Positions 1 through 12,710 of a stretch of 64,000 nucleotides of DNA are shown here, piece after piece. The notes beneath the pieces were generated by a model. The model searched no databases, had not been told where the DNA came from, and worked only from the letters and a program-made list of their open reading frames with translations. Each line of letters starts with the position of its first letter. Position 1 is the first letter of the stretch. The stretch covers positions 25,388,646 to 25,452,645 of the forward strand of contig NC_088311.1 of the NCBI RefSeq assembly GCF_910592395.1. Direction: 5' to 3'. The position numbers and the translations under genes were made by a program. Source of the stretch: Lineus longissimus (lineage: Eukaryota; Nemertea; Pilidiophora; Heteronemertea; Lineidae).

Positions 1-3000
1 TAAATGACCTAACGACACTGTACCAAGTTGTACTAGCTGACAAAATCTTTTCCATCACCTTTTCTGAGAAGATTTTTACACCATCACATGCTATTTTCCA
101 TTACCATTTGTTCAGGGAAAAGTTGCACTTTTGAAAAGTTCCAAAATGGTTAAAATGAGTGAAAAATGCCGGTCTGAACATTGTTTGAAAAGGATCATCC
201 ACCTGCCTGATAGCCTGAGATAAAAGGAACATGATAGGCCCGTGGATAAGAAAAGGAAAATCAAAGCAAACTCGCAGTGAAAAACCTGCTCTTCTCGACT
301 TTCTCACAGCGGTTTGGCTTCAGAAGCAGATTGTCTAATTAAGATCTACAAGATAACGCATGTTGATTAGCGACATGCTATACCTGCCAATGTTGACCTT
401 TTGGACCCAGAGATGATTTTTTTGTAAACATTTTTGATTTTTTTTCACGAGATGGAGTCCATTGTGAGTGAACCTGAAATAAAGTCAGTGATAAAGATAA
501 GAAGCTTGTCATATCCTATCTTCTATACCTGATCTATTAACCATTCTCTCACAAAACTCGACAATTCACATACTCAATCAACCAGGATTATTTTTTAGTT
601 TTGAAAGTTGTCAAGATTCACCCACAGGACATCAGTCATCAGGTTACAAAATTTTCATGCCTGGTTGAAGAAAAAAATTCTGAAATTTAAAAAAAATAAT
701 TTTTATTCTGAATCAGAAAAAGAATTTGGCTTCAAAATTCTGAAGAAAAAAAAATTTCAAGATTTTTGTCTGGAATTCTGAAGAAAAAAAATCTGAATTC
801 AGGAAGTTTTTCTAAAAATTGTTTTTCTGAATTCTGAAATTTTTTGGAAAATTTTTTATTTTCACGAATCTTGCTTATTCACAATCCAAGCAACTAAAAC
901 AGCGGCCAAAATATGTTGGCTTGCAGTATAATAACAAACATGACAAAATTTCATCAGGTAAATGTGCATTAGCGATTATGATGGATTATGATGGACATTG
1001 ATACTGAATGAAAAAGTAACTTTGACAGTCACGAAAATGCCAGCGACAATTTCTAGTAAAAGTGAAATTTGGAAGATCATAAAAAGAGAATGAAAGGACT
1101 GACAGAGGATTTTTAAACTTATGTTCTACCGTCCCACTATCCTGGGGCCCCTCTTTCTCATCTTATACATATCCAGCTGAGATCTTAATATTGTCGCAGT
1201 GGAAGGTTCCTTGTTGTTACCATGGATACGTAAAGATATACATGCAAGCAGACACATCTTCTCTCTGGTGACTTGCTAAGAATCCGACTGTATCGCCGCC
1301 GTTATTGAGTCATTGTTCGGAAATTTGTATTTCTGGGAAAAGGCACAATATGACTGAATCAAACAAGTGAAATTTGTTCATCGAGGACATCAACTCTGTG
1401 AAGTTTGAAAAATTGGGGAAATTAAAGAAAAAGTTAGATTTGCCCAAAGTTGAAATCAATCTTGATACGACTGTCACAATTACAAAGAGTCCATTAAGAA
1501 CTTTCCAACGAAATGTTGGTAGGCAAAAGGTTCTGACAAATCCCTGCACAGTTCCTGCTGAAGGTGAGCAGCTCACAAGCCGAGATTCTGGGAACAGATG
1601 TTGGCTGTCAGGGAGTCCACTTTCTCTTACTTGAGGTAGTGGGGTGACAGGGATCAAATACATGACAGAGAGGTGACAGACTCTGCGACCAGTCTAACCA
1701 CAACACTGAGGGGCAATATCATAACGGGAATTCAATTATATTTTCACCCTCATATCATCAGCTAAAAATACCACTTCAATGTTTCTTTCACCTAAGTGCC
1801 TCAGCATCACACAAAACATTACTCCAAGTTAGCATGTTCGAGTTTTCTGTTTAAGAAAACAAACAATATATACTCTAATGATGATGAAAGATGCGACTTA
1901 GATGGGCCAGAAACAGTGTACTTGATGCAGTACAACATGTCCAAAGATGAGCTAAGTCAGCCTGAATCAGTCTTTAGAAAAGATGTACAACAGACAATGC
2001 AAACTCAGCAAAAACACCATCAATATTTATTGGTGTGTTTTGTCAGCTAGCGGGAGCTTGGAGCCCCAACCTCCAACAAGGCATTACTTGTGGCAGTTGT
2101 CAGCAAAACCAACAGGTACCCACACTTAGAACACTGGACTTCAGATCAAGTTGAATACAATGTGTGTACACACATGTACATATCAGCATGTGAAAAGTAT
2201 GTAGGACTTAAGTTGAGACAAACACAACATTTCATTTCACAGATGTTTGACTATGTTTCTGGTACATCTCAGTCTATAGTGCTCTACAAATACATTGATG
2301 ACATAGACCTATTTGAATTGGAATTTGGTGCAAACGTTCCAACAGCTGTACATAGTTTTTCTACTTCCTGCACAAATTGGAGAACATTTTCTTTGACGTG
2401 CAGTATGTCATAAACGAAGTAGCAATTCGGCTTCATAAGCTTTTCTGCTGTTGGATCGGCTATTTTCCTGTGAAATTCAAAACCTGAAGTTTTCCGCGCA
2501 GCCCTTCGAATAATCACGAAGCGGCTCGTCATTATCCATCTTAATTTAGCGAAGAATTTCTTTCATCTCGTCATTTAACATGGCCGTTTAAAAGTTATAT
2601 CGAATGTACTGAACTGCTGCACCATCTACAAGCATTACGTCCATTAGTGTTTAAGACCCCAATTATGAGGTTAGGTAACAAAGGCAACTAGGGACCACAG
2701 TACAGAATATCCTCAACGATAAGAAAAAACATCGTTACATTTCCAGTACTAGAACTTCTCACTGACCTGACACTCTAACAATCTTTTCTATTTCAACATG
2801 CAGACAACACTGTCTGTAACAAAGTCATTTGGTTCTGGTTTGCTTTTTAATGACAGTTTTCATTCGGTTAAACTCTAAGCTGGCTTATTTGTTTCATGAC
2901 AGTGTGAATAGGTTCTTTTTGACTAAACTTGGTTTTGCTCTCCTGAACACTTTGACAATCTTTTGCAGAAACACCAAAACGGTAATGGTTCACGAGGTCT

Positions 3001-4751
3001 CTGTCATCAAATGGCCGTCAAGTGCCAAGAAAGCAAACAGCACCGAAACAACGTTTCATTTTTGGCATTCCGTTGCAATGTTTGTTTGGTTGAGAAGTGA
3101 TTTTCTGCCACATCTAGCACATAGTAACCACATTCAGGAGGAAATGACAAAACATGCTTTTGTTGGCAAAATATTTCTCCAAAACTGACATTGAGAAACC
3201 AATGAACTTGTATTAAAAAGAGAGAAGAAATCTCACTCTCCAAAAGGAGGTTAACATCATTAAAATAGGAAGATATGGTGCCTTGTTTAGTTATCACAAC
3301 TATGCATTTTTGTCATCAAAATTTGTGCCTAAATGACAAAAACTGATGTTGATTTCCGAAAGCTTTAAAATCTGCACAGAAGTAGAACAAACGTTCAGTG
3401 TAAAAGTGGAGCAGAGTTTTAACTTTAGATGCTCCTGAAATTGAGATCCATGTCATATCCAACTTTTTTTAATATCTTTTAATATATTCATATATATAAG
3501 TGATAAATCCCAAAACTGGTAGGAACACATTTCATACAAAAACCTAGTTTTCATGCAGTTTTTTATATTCAACGAAGAGAATAGCAGACCTACCTGATTT
3601 TGATAACGGTACGCCTCACTCCACCCCCAAGTATGCATATAGTAGCTGGTATTAATCATCTCCCAGCCTTATCTAGCATCTCATCTAGCACGGTTCACAT
3701 ATCAAAATGATACCGGATAAACTAGCGCCCGGGATCCAACAGCCGCACAGTCGTCGCAGTTATACAACGCTAGCACATTGGACTGCTGACCAACAATTCA
3801 AGATGTGATGATTTGAGCGAGAGATGTTTAAGACACATGATCACTTGATGAAGAAGCTAACCCTATCCCGTCTGAATCCCACGTCAATGTTAACCCAATA
3901 CTACCGATTTGATACTCACAGCAGACAATGTATTGATCATTGACAACAACTGAATGTATTAACCTGGAAATAGGACGGTTAGATTTCACTGATTTTACTC
4001 AGACCTTTTCTTGTCAACCTTTTTAAACTTGAACATGAAGTGGATAAGTCTGCACTTCTGAAGATAGTTCACTGTTCAAGCTTACATGATAGGAACAGAT
4101 CCAAGGCTGCTCTCATTTCAGAAAAATCTGATCGTCAACTTAGCCAACGAAAACGGACTGACTGTCTATAGTGACAAGAAGTCTTATCCTTCAAGTAAAA
4201 TGTCTATGAAAGCGACACAGAAATATAGCTGTCTGGAAAATATGTTTTTGAATTGATCATCTGTTTTAGGCAAAGTGTTAAATGCTGGATCCACCCTTGA
4301 TAGAGGTGGGTCAGGGATGAGGCTCCATCACCGTGATCACATCAATACACCCAAGATTGATCGTAACATGCCACGTAGTTTGTAAGCAAAAGACCATGAA
4401 TATTTTATCTCAAAAACGATAAAGCCAAACTGATTATCGGGGCGGATAAATTATGTATCAAATGTCGACAGTTAGAGTAGCGGATGACAGCATGACAAAT
4501 GAACTGGTCGGAAAGATTTGTTAAACTTTGCAAGATGCTTGAGGGTGCTATCGATGCTGATTAAAAGGACAGCGCTGACCACAGGTCCACTTTCTCTATG
4601 ACATCAGTGTCAATTACTGTGAAACCTATATTCTTCTGGAGTGACTGTTGGTAAAACACCAAGATGATATGGTCTCAGTTTAATCAAAAAATATCAGACT
4701 CTTATGAAGGGGGCATTAGGTTTTGCCCAGTTGAGAAAGCCCAGTGCCAAG
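1..4751. other. No gene recognised; AT-rich non-coding DNA
   Basis: Reading frames here are short and overlap on both strands, with no recognisable domain or splice-consistent chain. A low-complexity block lies at 655-862. Nothing else stands out. Confidence 0.6.
655..862. repeat. Low-complexity A/T block with gaattctgaa echoes
   Basis: Runs of A and T are interleaved with repeated near-copies of a (g)aattctgaa word on both strands. There is no fixed period, so it looks like a decayed simple repeat rather than a minisatellite. Confidence 0.55.
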
Positions 4752-4881
4752 GACACCACACAGGTGTGGTGTGAGGGGCACTGAGGCACTCACACCATAC
4801 AGGTGTGGTGTGAGCACACAGGTGTGGTGTGAGGGGCACTGAGGCACTCACACCACACAGGTGTGGTGTGAGGGGCACTGA
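4752..4881. repeat. Short tandem repeat with perfect hairpin units
   Basis: About three and a half imperfect copies of a unit of about 39 bp containing aggtgtggtgtgaggggcac, one copy shortened. In the last copy CACACCACAC (4849-4858) and GTGTGGTGTG (4861-4870) form a 10-bp perfect stem with a 2-base loop. Confidence 0.85.
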
Positions 4882-6401
4882 ATATTCTCAGTTGCGCAAT
4901 AGGCTAATGGATAGGACTTTCAACTTTTAATGTGAACTCATCATATTCCTCTACAATTCATTAAGTGAAATGCACTGAATAACCACTGGTTCAGAACTGA
5001 TCAAACATGGATGAGAGGGTTAACACCGATGGATAGAAGGTTTTCAAGGATGATATTTAGTTACTAAATGTACAAGTCCTATTGATTGTCAACATGAATG
5101 CAATCGGTGCGGCACCGTGATTAAGAGTTCAAATGTTTTTGATGCTTCGAGAGGATTATCGTGTCACGATTCATGCTGAATGAAATGATGGGAAAATGGG
5201 GAACAGCCAAATGAAAATGCGTCAAATGAAAACTGGTTTTAATGGCATTTTTTTCTTCATTATTTCTATGCTCTGATCGTGGGAGACTGGTCTGCTTTCA
5301 TCTCCCCTCCAGCACCAAGCTCATTCACATACCCCAGCCCTTGCTGTATCAGAGGTAGTAGCTTGATATTTTCCTGTCATCTTTTGGACTGCAAAATCAT
5401 TATGTTGCTTCAAGGCCTAGGTGAGTCCAATCATTAGGCCTGGTGTGATGTAAACTCAAAACACATCATCCTGATGTCGTGGAGTGCGATGAGATTCTGT
5501 GGCATTCCATTCTTTCGTTGATGAAGTCACATCCAGACTGCCAGGCTGAGATAACTTAAAAGCCCAGAATGACTGTGCCTACCATCCTACAAGCTTCAGA
5601 TTCCTTCATATCTCATGCCTGCCATCCCAGACTGACTGATCACCTTTAAAACCTCCTTTAATCCTCGGCCGATATATCGGACTGTAAATATGTCAACAGG
5701 GTCAAACTGCTCATTAATTATTCAATGATAACAGCAGAGTGTCAATAATGTCCTGCTCACCAGGGGACAGAATGTATCTCTACAACATCTTCAATTGGGA
5801 GAACTATTTAGAGCATCAGCAAGTACTGTAGCAAACCAATCAGCACAATCAAAAGTGCTGATTGAGACCATTCCACTGATCTGATGCTGATGTCTTAAAA
5901 TCAGAATGGGTTCGATAATTTGTACAACGTTCTGTGTCCTTATATACCACTACTTTCCATTCCCCTTTCTATGTATGTGAAGTGAAGGTCATGTGCATCC
6001 TGTCTAAAGATAGACAAATTCACCATTTCTGCATAAAATTCCCGCCCAGCAAATGCTACAGAAAGTGACCAGCACAACAAATCTCCATGAAAGGGTTAGT
6101 AGGGAAAAGTGATTGCGTTTGGCACTTGTGACCCTCCAAGAACGAGAGAATAGATGGAGATTGTGATGAATAGACAGAGATCCAAGGACGAGATCAGGTT
6201 ACACGAACGTTATGGATTCAGATCAAACTCCCTAATCGTTATCAATAAAAGAGGAGAAATGTTCATCTTCATGGATTCAAAACAGGAAGAGGACAATTTT
6301 GACTAAAGAATTTTTCATTTGTCATGTTTGTTAAACATTTTACTGTCCTTTTAGTGAATCATTTTGGGTGTTATAGGGATTCTTCCAAATCATCTCAAAG
6401 A

Positions 6402-6472
6402 GAGCTGCAATGGCCTAGAGGTAACTGACTCTGCCTAACAAGCAGTAGGTCCTGGTTTTTGTGCCAGTGGCA
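6402..6472 (+). mobile_element. Degenerate tRNA-derived SINE head
   Basis: A box-A-like TGGCCTAGAGGTAA is followed by a perfect anticodon-type stem-loop (ctgc-ctaacaa-gcag, anticodon AAC). The box B region is decayed and there is no acceptor-stem pairing, so this is a SINE relic rather than a tRNA gene. Confidence 0.4.
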
Positions 6473-6830
6473 TTCGGGCTAAAAATCAGACTTTTTATGT
6501 CCGTTGGATGTGACAGTAAAGACAGGGCTATGAAAGACCTCAAAGGGTGGACAGTAGTGGACTACAGGTCTTGAACTGATTGATAACCATCAACACAGCA
6601 AGAACATGGCAGTTACAGCCTATTTACATGATTAACTATCACTGCAATGTAGAAGTTCTGCCTAACAATGAAAGCTACTTGAACACCAAGTAGAGCTACT
6701 AGTTAGCCTCATTAACTTAATACCTTTCATTTTCAAATCACAATACCGATTTGTTTATCCCCACCACCGTCACCAACTCAAGTTAAGAGGTCATAGTTCT
6801 CTTATAAACACAGCACTTCCAAATCTCCTT

Positions 6831-6913
6831 GGTGATAATTCTCTAATAATTGCGACACTTTAAAGCCTCTTCTGCAATAATTCTCTAATAATCACCGCAC
6901 TTAAAACCTCTTC
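6831..6913. repeat. Imperfect duplication of about 40 bp
   Basis: Two diverged copies of a segment beginning taattctctaataat and ending cctcttct lie in direct order. They look like an old local duplication. Confidence 0.55.
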
Positions 6914-7180
6914 TTGGCCCATTTATGCCAGATTAGCGCCCGAGCCAACATAATAATCACAACTCTCGTATGCGAGGGAGCAGGTTGATTTCAAACATTT
7001 CCTTTCCCTTCACGATGAGCTTTTCCTAAGCACCTCTCATCGGTATTACGCAGATTTATTATTGTTTGCACCATAAGCCACGGCACTGGTTTGCAGAGCG
7101 CACACGCAGCTTTATCAGAGTTACCCACGGCTGGGGACAACAGCGTCTAAGTTTAATAGATGCGGCCATTATGCCTGGAC

Positions 7181-7190
7181 TGATTGACAG
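7181..7190 (+). promoter_or_regulatory. Perfect PBX-PREP/MEIS composite site
   Basis: TGATTGACAG is the established decamer bound by PBX with PREP/MEIS homeodomain proteins. It sits in a high-complexity non-coding segment. Function is inferred. Confidence 0.3.
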
Positions 7191-8435
7191 GTCGACGCTG
7201 ATATATTCCTAACTCTTTGTGTGGAGAGTTCACTCGCGTCTTTGTACAGAATTCAACACATGGTCAGTCGCAGCTAAATGATCCAAATGAAGCCACGTCT
7301 ATTTTTAAACACACCAATTTGCTCCGTGCTATTTTCATAATGCAGCTTTTACTTTTCATTCAAAGTCGCTGTGTTTTGGGATGAAAATCCAAAAGGGTCG
7401 TGACCTTAACCCTTTGGGTATATAAAATGTAGAAATTGACCGGTAATTTTGAATACAATATAGAAATGAAAGGTTATGTACGCCCTTCATTTAACATGTT
7501 AAGGTTTCAATAGAAAGTCACAATAAATCTAATAAATAAGGTCAATCAATTTAAAATAGGTCAAATTGCAAGAACAAATTCAACTGAAAATATGTCAACT
7601 GACATAAAAATATGAGAATTCCATCCAAAAGAGCAAACCTACCTTTGTATCGGAAGTTATCAATGTGCAATCAACCAACGACAGTCAGTGGTAAAGACGC
7701 CAATGTCCAACATCTGAGCTGATTTCCTTTCAAAATGGAGGTAGAAATCAAGTAGCAGTAAAACCTGAACACATATCACACTCCTTTTCAAAACATCCCC
7801 ACAAGACTCATTTCAAACCAGAAGCTGCACCATGGGAAATAGTCAATGTAATCCAATGGTGATTATCCCGGCCAGAATTGAAGATTTCCGTGATATCCCC
7901 AACTTTGTAAAACCACGGTGGAATGCTCACCTAAACAAATTAATACTTCGTCTTCCGATTTTAAAAGTTTGAAATTTCAACACATGGTGCGGGTTTAAGT
8001 TCTACCCAGTCACTGGCATTGGAAGTTGAGCATTGGTAGTCAAGTTGCGGTGTAAAGTAGGCCTGTAGGTTGAAGGCTTAAAAACCACACTTGGTTGTAG
8101 CGGAAAGTTGGAAGTAAATGGAAATCTTCAGCATTATAGTCTGCTTCCTGTGCAAAACGAGTAAGATACATAGATGTGCAGACATTCTTCCGGAGCGTTC
8201 AAAACAAACTCAATTTTGCTTGGTTTCTTTCTACTTCATTATAATTTCAAGTGAATTATCAAGGAGTCTCAAATGAAAGCACATTCCTCGAGTTGAAGAA
8301 ACAAGCTGGGGTTATAATTATCAATATTCTAACTCTATTGAAGTGACTCCCTAATTTAAGTCCTGATCTATTTTGAGTCCTCAAGTTAAACTTAAAGTTT
8401 GCGCTGATTTTGTGCTTTTCCAGAACTAAGAAGCT

Positions 8436-8497
8436 CTGCAGGGATTCAAACCCATGACATCTTGGTCAGAAGGCCTGCCGTCTAACCACTACATCAT
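8436..8497 (-). mobile_element. tRNA-derived SINE head
   Basis: On the minus strand a box A (tagtggttagacgg) and a near-perfect box B (ggtttgaatcc) lie at tRNA-like spacing. There is no matching acceptor stem and the flanks are AT-rich, so it is a SINE head or tRNA pseudogene rather than a working tRNA. Confidence 0.5.
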
Positions 8498-11400
8498 CAC
8501 TCTCAAAACAATCAAAGAAGCAAGATTCCTTGGTTTGTGAATAAAATAAGCTCGCCTCACCATGTTAGTTACCAACGGAAACATAATGAGCACAAATGAT
8601 TTAATACAAAGGAATTCACGAGAAAAATTCTAAATGGGACGAACATTTTTACAAACTAACATATAAACCGTGGCGACAGAAGTTAGAACGAGGGGTGCGC
8701 TAAGTGCTAGAAAAGGTTCTCAATTGTTCTGTGTTTGTTTAATTCATTCAAGTCAGAGTAACTCAAGTCCACTGTCAGCTGGCCACAGAGACCTGAAGAG
8801 CACTCTCGATGCCTTCAACTCGCCGACATGATTCCACCACCACAGTGACTACTTGAAAACCACCAGCCGTGATCTTTACGACCAAACCTCAACTCAACAA
8901 CTGCCAATCAAATCATGAAATCTAAAATTCCATATTTGTACAGATATCAGCGGTTTCGAAATTTCAATTAGCGTGAGCCCGGGGCGATGGAGAGAAATAT
9001 TTGAAACTAATACGTGTTACCTTCCAATAATCAACGGTAATACGCGCATCAGTTTCATAAAGATATTTTTGTGATGACGAGAAAGTTAGAATTCTTCCTA
9101 ATTATTCATGTGATGACATTCTTAAGGTAAATTATATCAAAGGATTTATGCTTTGTTTTATATTGGAATTGGAAAATTGAATAAATGCCGCTGGGGACAG
9201 GATAAACTTTATGGTTGATATTTGTTTATGAATTGTCGGGAATTTTAACTAAACCTTGAATTTGTGGATGATGTCTTGTTTGCGACAAGACCATTAAAGT
9301 CATCTTGCCCCAGCAGTCTGGTTGTGATTTTGTACATATATGACCATTTTGGAATGAATGGAAATGGAATCTATTTTCATGCGTAGATTTTCCAAATAGA
9401 ACAACAATTTCAGAATAAATCAAGGCAAACACGAACCACTCCTTGAATTATATATATATGGAAAACATATAGGAAAAAAATATAGAGAACATATTGTTTA
9501 AACAGTTATTCAACTTTAAAAGTACCAAGACTACATTTTTACACCCTGTAGTATGATGTCACTTGGAATTTGAAACTATACATCAAAAACACTTCCTAAA
9601 TGACCTCATATAAACCAATTAGCATGGAAGATAATCAGAAATGATAATCATGCAATTGAGAAAATTCTGCAGAATTGTTCCAAAAACCAGGAAAACCTGA
9701 AACAAAGATTGGCCACAATTATTTCGAAGGTGTTGTTTTCCTTAATGACCTAATACACACATATTTGCCTCTATTATCACCTCATTATTATCAATCATCA
9801 GACATGGTGTCGTTTTGTCAAACTCAATGTGCCGTGCGACACAGCGGCTCTAAGTTAGTGACCTCTACTTCCATGCCACGTTACCATGGAAACAGGCGCA
9901 AAACCTCCACCATTCCAAGCTTGAAAAAGAAAAACAAGTTCTGATAAATTCCGTCCATCTGTACAAATCATTCGAAAGAATAGCGTCATCCCGCTCCGAG
10001 TCTGAAATATTGGCAGAAAAGATTACAGCGGCTGTGCGTTAAAACATCTAATATTAGCTGAGGACTTTACTCGTTGAATAAATGGCCGCTATTCTCTCAG
10101 TTCAATCTCGCCTAAATTTGATTTCTTGCCGAGAAATGTAAAGATGCCGGTAATGAAAACCACGTCATTTGTTCACACCATAGTTGATGAATTCTGAAAT
10201 GACGGCCTCACAATAAAATCTCTTTCCAACATATTCGCCTGTTATTAAAAAGTAAATATCGCGATAAAAGGCGAACTCAATGAAAGTCACACGCATGGTT
10301 GTCAGACAAAACCCACCCAAGTTTTTATATTCAACGCAGGCCATACATGTTAACCGTGTAGAAACTCCCTATGCCAGATCACTACCGGGTAGTCACCACA
10401 CATGAACACAGAAATGTCGGGGTGTGCCTGGGATGAGGAAAAAATGATTCAAAAACATCGCCCTATACCATTTTCTGTCCTTTTCAATGTCGACAGTTGT
10501 GTGGCTATTGAAAGATTCAGGAATGACAGGGGTGGACCCTATCATTACTCGGCAGAATGCTGCATTCAGCTATTGTCCGCTGCAAGAATATAACGGAGGC
10601 GAATACAGGCTAGGGAGAGATGGGGACAATACCATGCATGTAGCCGCTCTCTCCAACCAGATGTGGACTTACTTTGTCACCCGCGCTACCACGAGCCATG
10701 CTAGCGGCAATCGTAGCTCATTGTTACCAGCAGCAACTAGCTCCTAGCTATGAGAATACTTGTCACTGTCAGGGGGAGGAAAGAACAATGGAACTTAAAG
10801 CATCTCCAATTCATATATAGCATTCCTAAATGTTGTTTTATATGAACATTTTCTCTCTTATTTATTTGCTTTACTTCATACATATACAAAATCAAATAAT
10901 CGGATTTTTTCTGCTTTCAAGTGTAGAAATCGTCCCCCACTTTTTATTAGATGGCTAAAGGTGTTTGATCACTTGAAGGCGGCATCTTACATGCATCTAA
11001 GAATATCCCAAACAATAAAACCAAGCAGACTGTCATTTGCCCAACTCTACCTTTAAGAGGTTGAATAGCTAATGCAATGATAGCTAGCTCTGAACTTCAA
11101 ACATTGCACAAGAGCAAATTTTTACAACTCACCCCTTAAAAGTGCACAAAATATATTTTTGAAATATCTCTTCCAAGAAACTGTTCCTTGCCATTTCTTT
11201 GAAAGGCCCACCATTTTTAAGAGTAATTTCCGCTAAGAAGGATTTAAAAGTGCCAATGGCCGCAGCCACAGCCTCCACCTTCGCGCTGGCGATATCTTAC
11301 AACAACCGGAAAATCATCTCCCAGCTCACATCATTTCCTCATGTCCATTAAACACAACAGCATCAAAACCAAACTCATCACGGTAATTTCCGCTGGAACC

Positions 11401-12282
11401 CACGTCAGCGATGACAATGATGCGCTGACTCCGCCTCTTAGATTAGGAGCCCGGGCGGAAACAACAATGATGATAACATCTACACGTTTGTGGAGATTAT
11501 GCAAACGTGATTGAGAAAGTTGGTGTCATTGAAGGGAGGTTCGTCTTCTGCTCATTTTGAGAGCATTTTAGTGTTTCTACAGCTAGACACTAACTGGGGT
11601 TGTTCGCCGAGAGACTCTGTCTTCGATGCTTTCTCCTTACCACACCTGGCGGCAACTCGTGGCAAAGACCCTAACTATTTTCATGCTTCTTTTGTGCCAC
11701 TGGAGTTGGAAGCAACTGGGATTACTAGTAATTGCCAAGTCCACTAACTGCTTGGTTTTCGCCTCAATCATGACAGATTTCCTCTTAAACTTGTGACACC
11801 TAGTGGCCAATACCTTAACTTTTACTTTGCTTGTTGCCCCTTCAACCCCCGGACACCAAAATCACAAAGTTAAATCGAAATTGCTAAGTTCAAATGTTTC
11901 TTGCACATGGTTTCTCCTTGAATCAGGTAAAGTTTTTCTAAGCAACTGAGAGTATTTCTAACCCATTTATTGTTCATTTAAAAACACTAGAGGTTGATAT
12001 TAGTTATAAAGAGGAGAGGAGGTTTGTATAGAAGGCTAATTCTGTATGGAAGTGTTTGGACAGCTGATCTCTCTCCACCTTCTGTGTGGTAGAATCTGGC
12101 CTGACCAAGTACTGATATTAGTAGCTAGAAGCATCTTCACCCAACCGAGAGCAGTAGCTGGCATGAAACAGTATTTTCTGCAGGCTGATCAAAACCCTCT
12201 GTCACATAGATACCTCCACTAATTATAAAATGACGGAAATACATTCCTGTTAAAGTATACATCACCATATTATAAAAGACTG

Positions 12283-12345
12283 ATGGCCAATGTTGAGCAG
12301 TGGACTGGCTATCTAGATCTGTGGTTCAAATCACAGCCAAGACAA
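12283..12345 (+). mobile_element. Degenerate tRNA-derived SINE head
   Basis: A box B-like ggttcaaatca (12323-12333) lies within a short hairpin (ctgtggttcaaatcacag), with an A-box-like gagcagtggactgg upstream. No complete cloverleaf can be drawn. Confidence 0.4.
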
Positions 12346-12710
12346 CCTGAGTTTCCTCCACTTCATCCTTCACGCACATCATTACAACAGTGAAAGGCCA
12401 CCGACCTGCCACGTATATGCTGGGCATGGAAGAGAGATTATTCCTCTTGTCCTGCAGGGTTTCATTGCTAGTAATGGTGAGACAATGGCCATAAGACCTG
12501 CTGATGGAACCAATCCAATGCGGTGAATTATTAATGAGTGGGTCAATGAGACCGAATCCATGAAGAAGCTGGTCGCAAGCAAGCATTAGCATGCGTATCC
12601 TTCACAGAGCAGCCCATGAAGATATTAACACGTTCCCCACCTAACATTTCAAAGATCTCTTACTCGTAGGTCAATGAGATGGAAGACTGAGGAATGTTGA
12701 CCGACTTTTC

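Larger units (their letters stand above)
4882..12710. other. Non-coding stretch with SINE fragments and possible regulatory DNA
   Basis: No coding exon is supported. Several segments (about 6895-7260, 8940-9130, 9990-10200 and 11200-11500) are more complex in sequence and richer in CpG than their surroundings, as conserved enhancers often are, but conservation cannot be seen here. SINE-like pieces and one homeodomain-cofactor site inside this stretch are listed separately. Confidence 0.5.

Noticed and set aside
2284-2532. 82-codon minus-strand frame beginning MTSRFVIIRRAARK, overlapping a 107-codon plus-strand frame
   Set aside because: Composition is somewhat coding-like, but there is no recognisable domain, no clear splice chain and a competing frame on the other strand; too weak to list.
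8436-8497. Functional tRNA gene
   Set aside because: Boxes A and B are present, but no acceptor stem or full cloverleaf can be formed; better explained as a SINE head.
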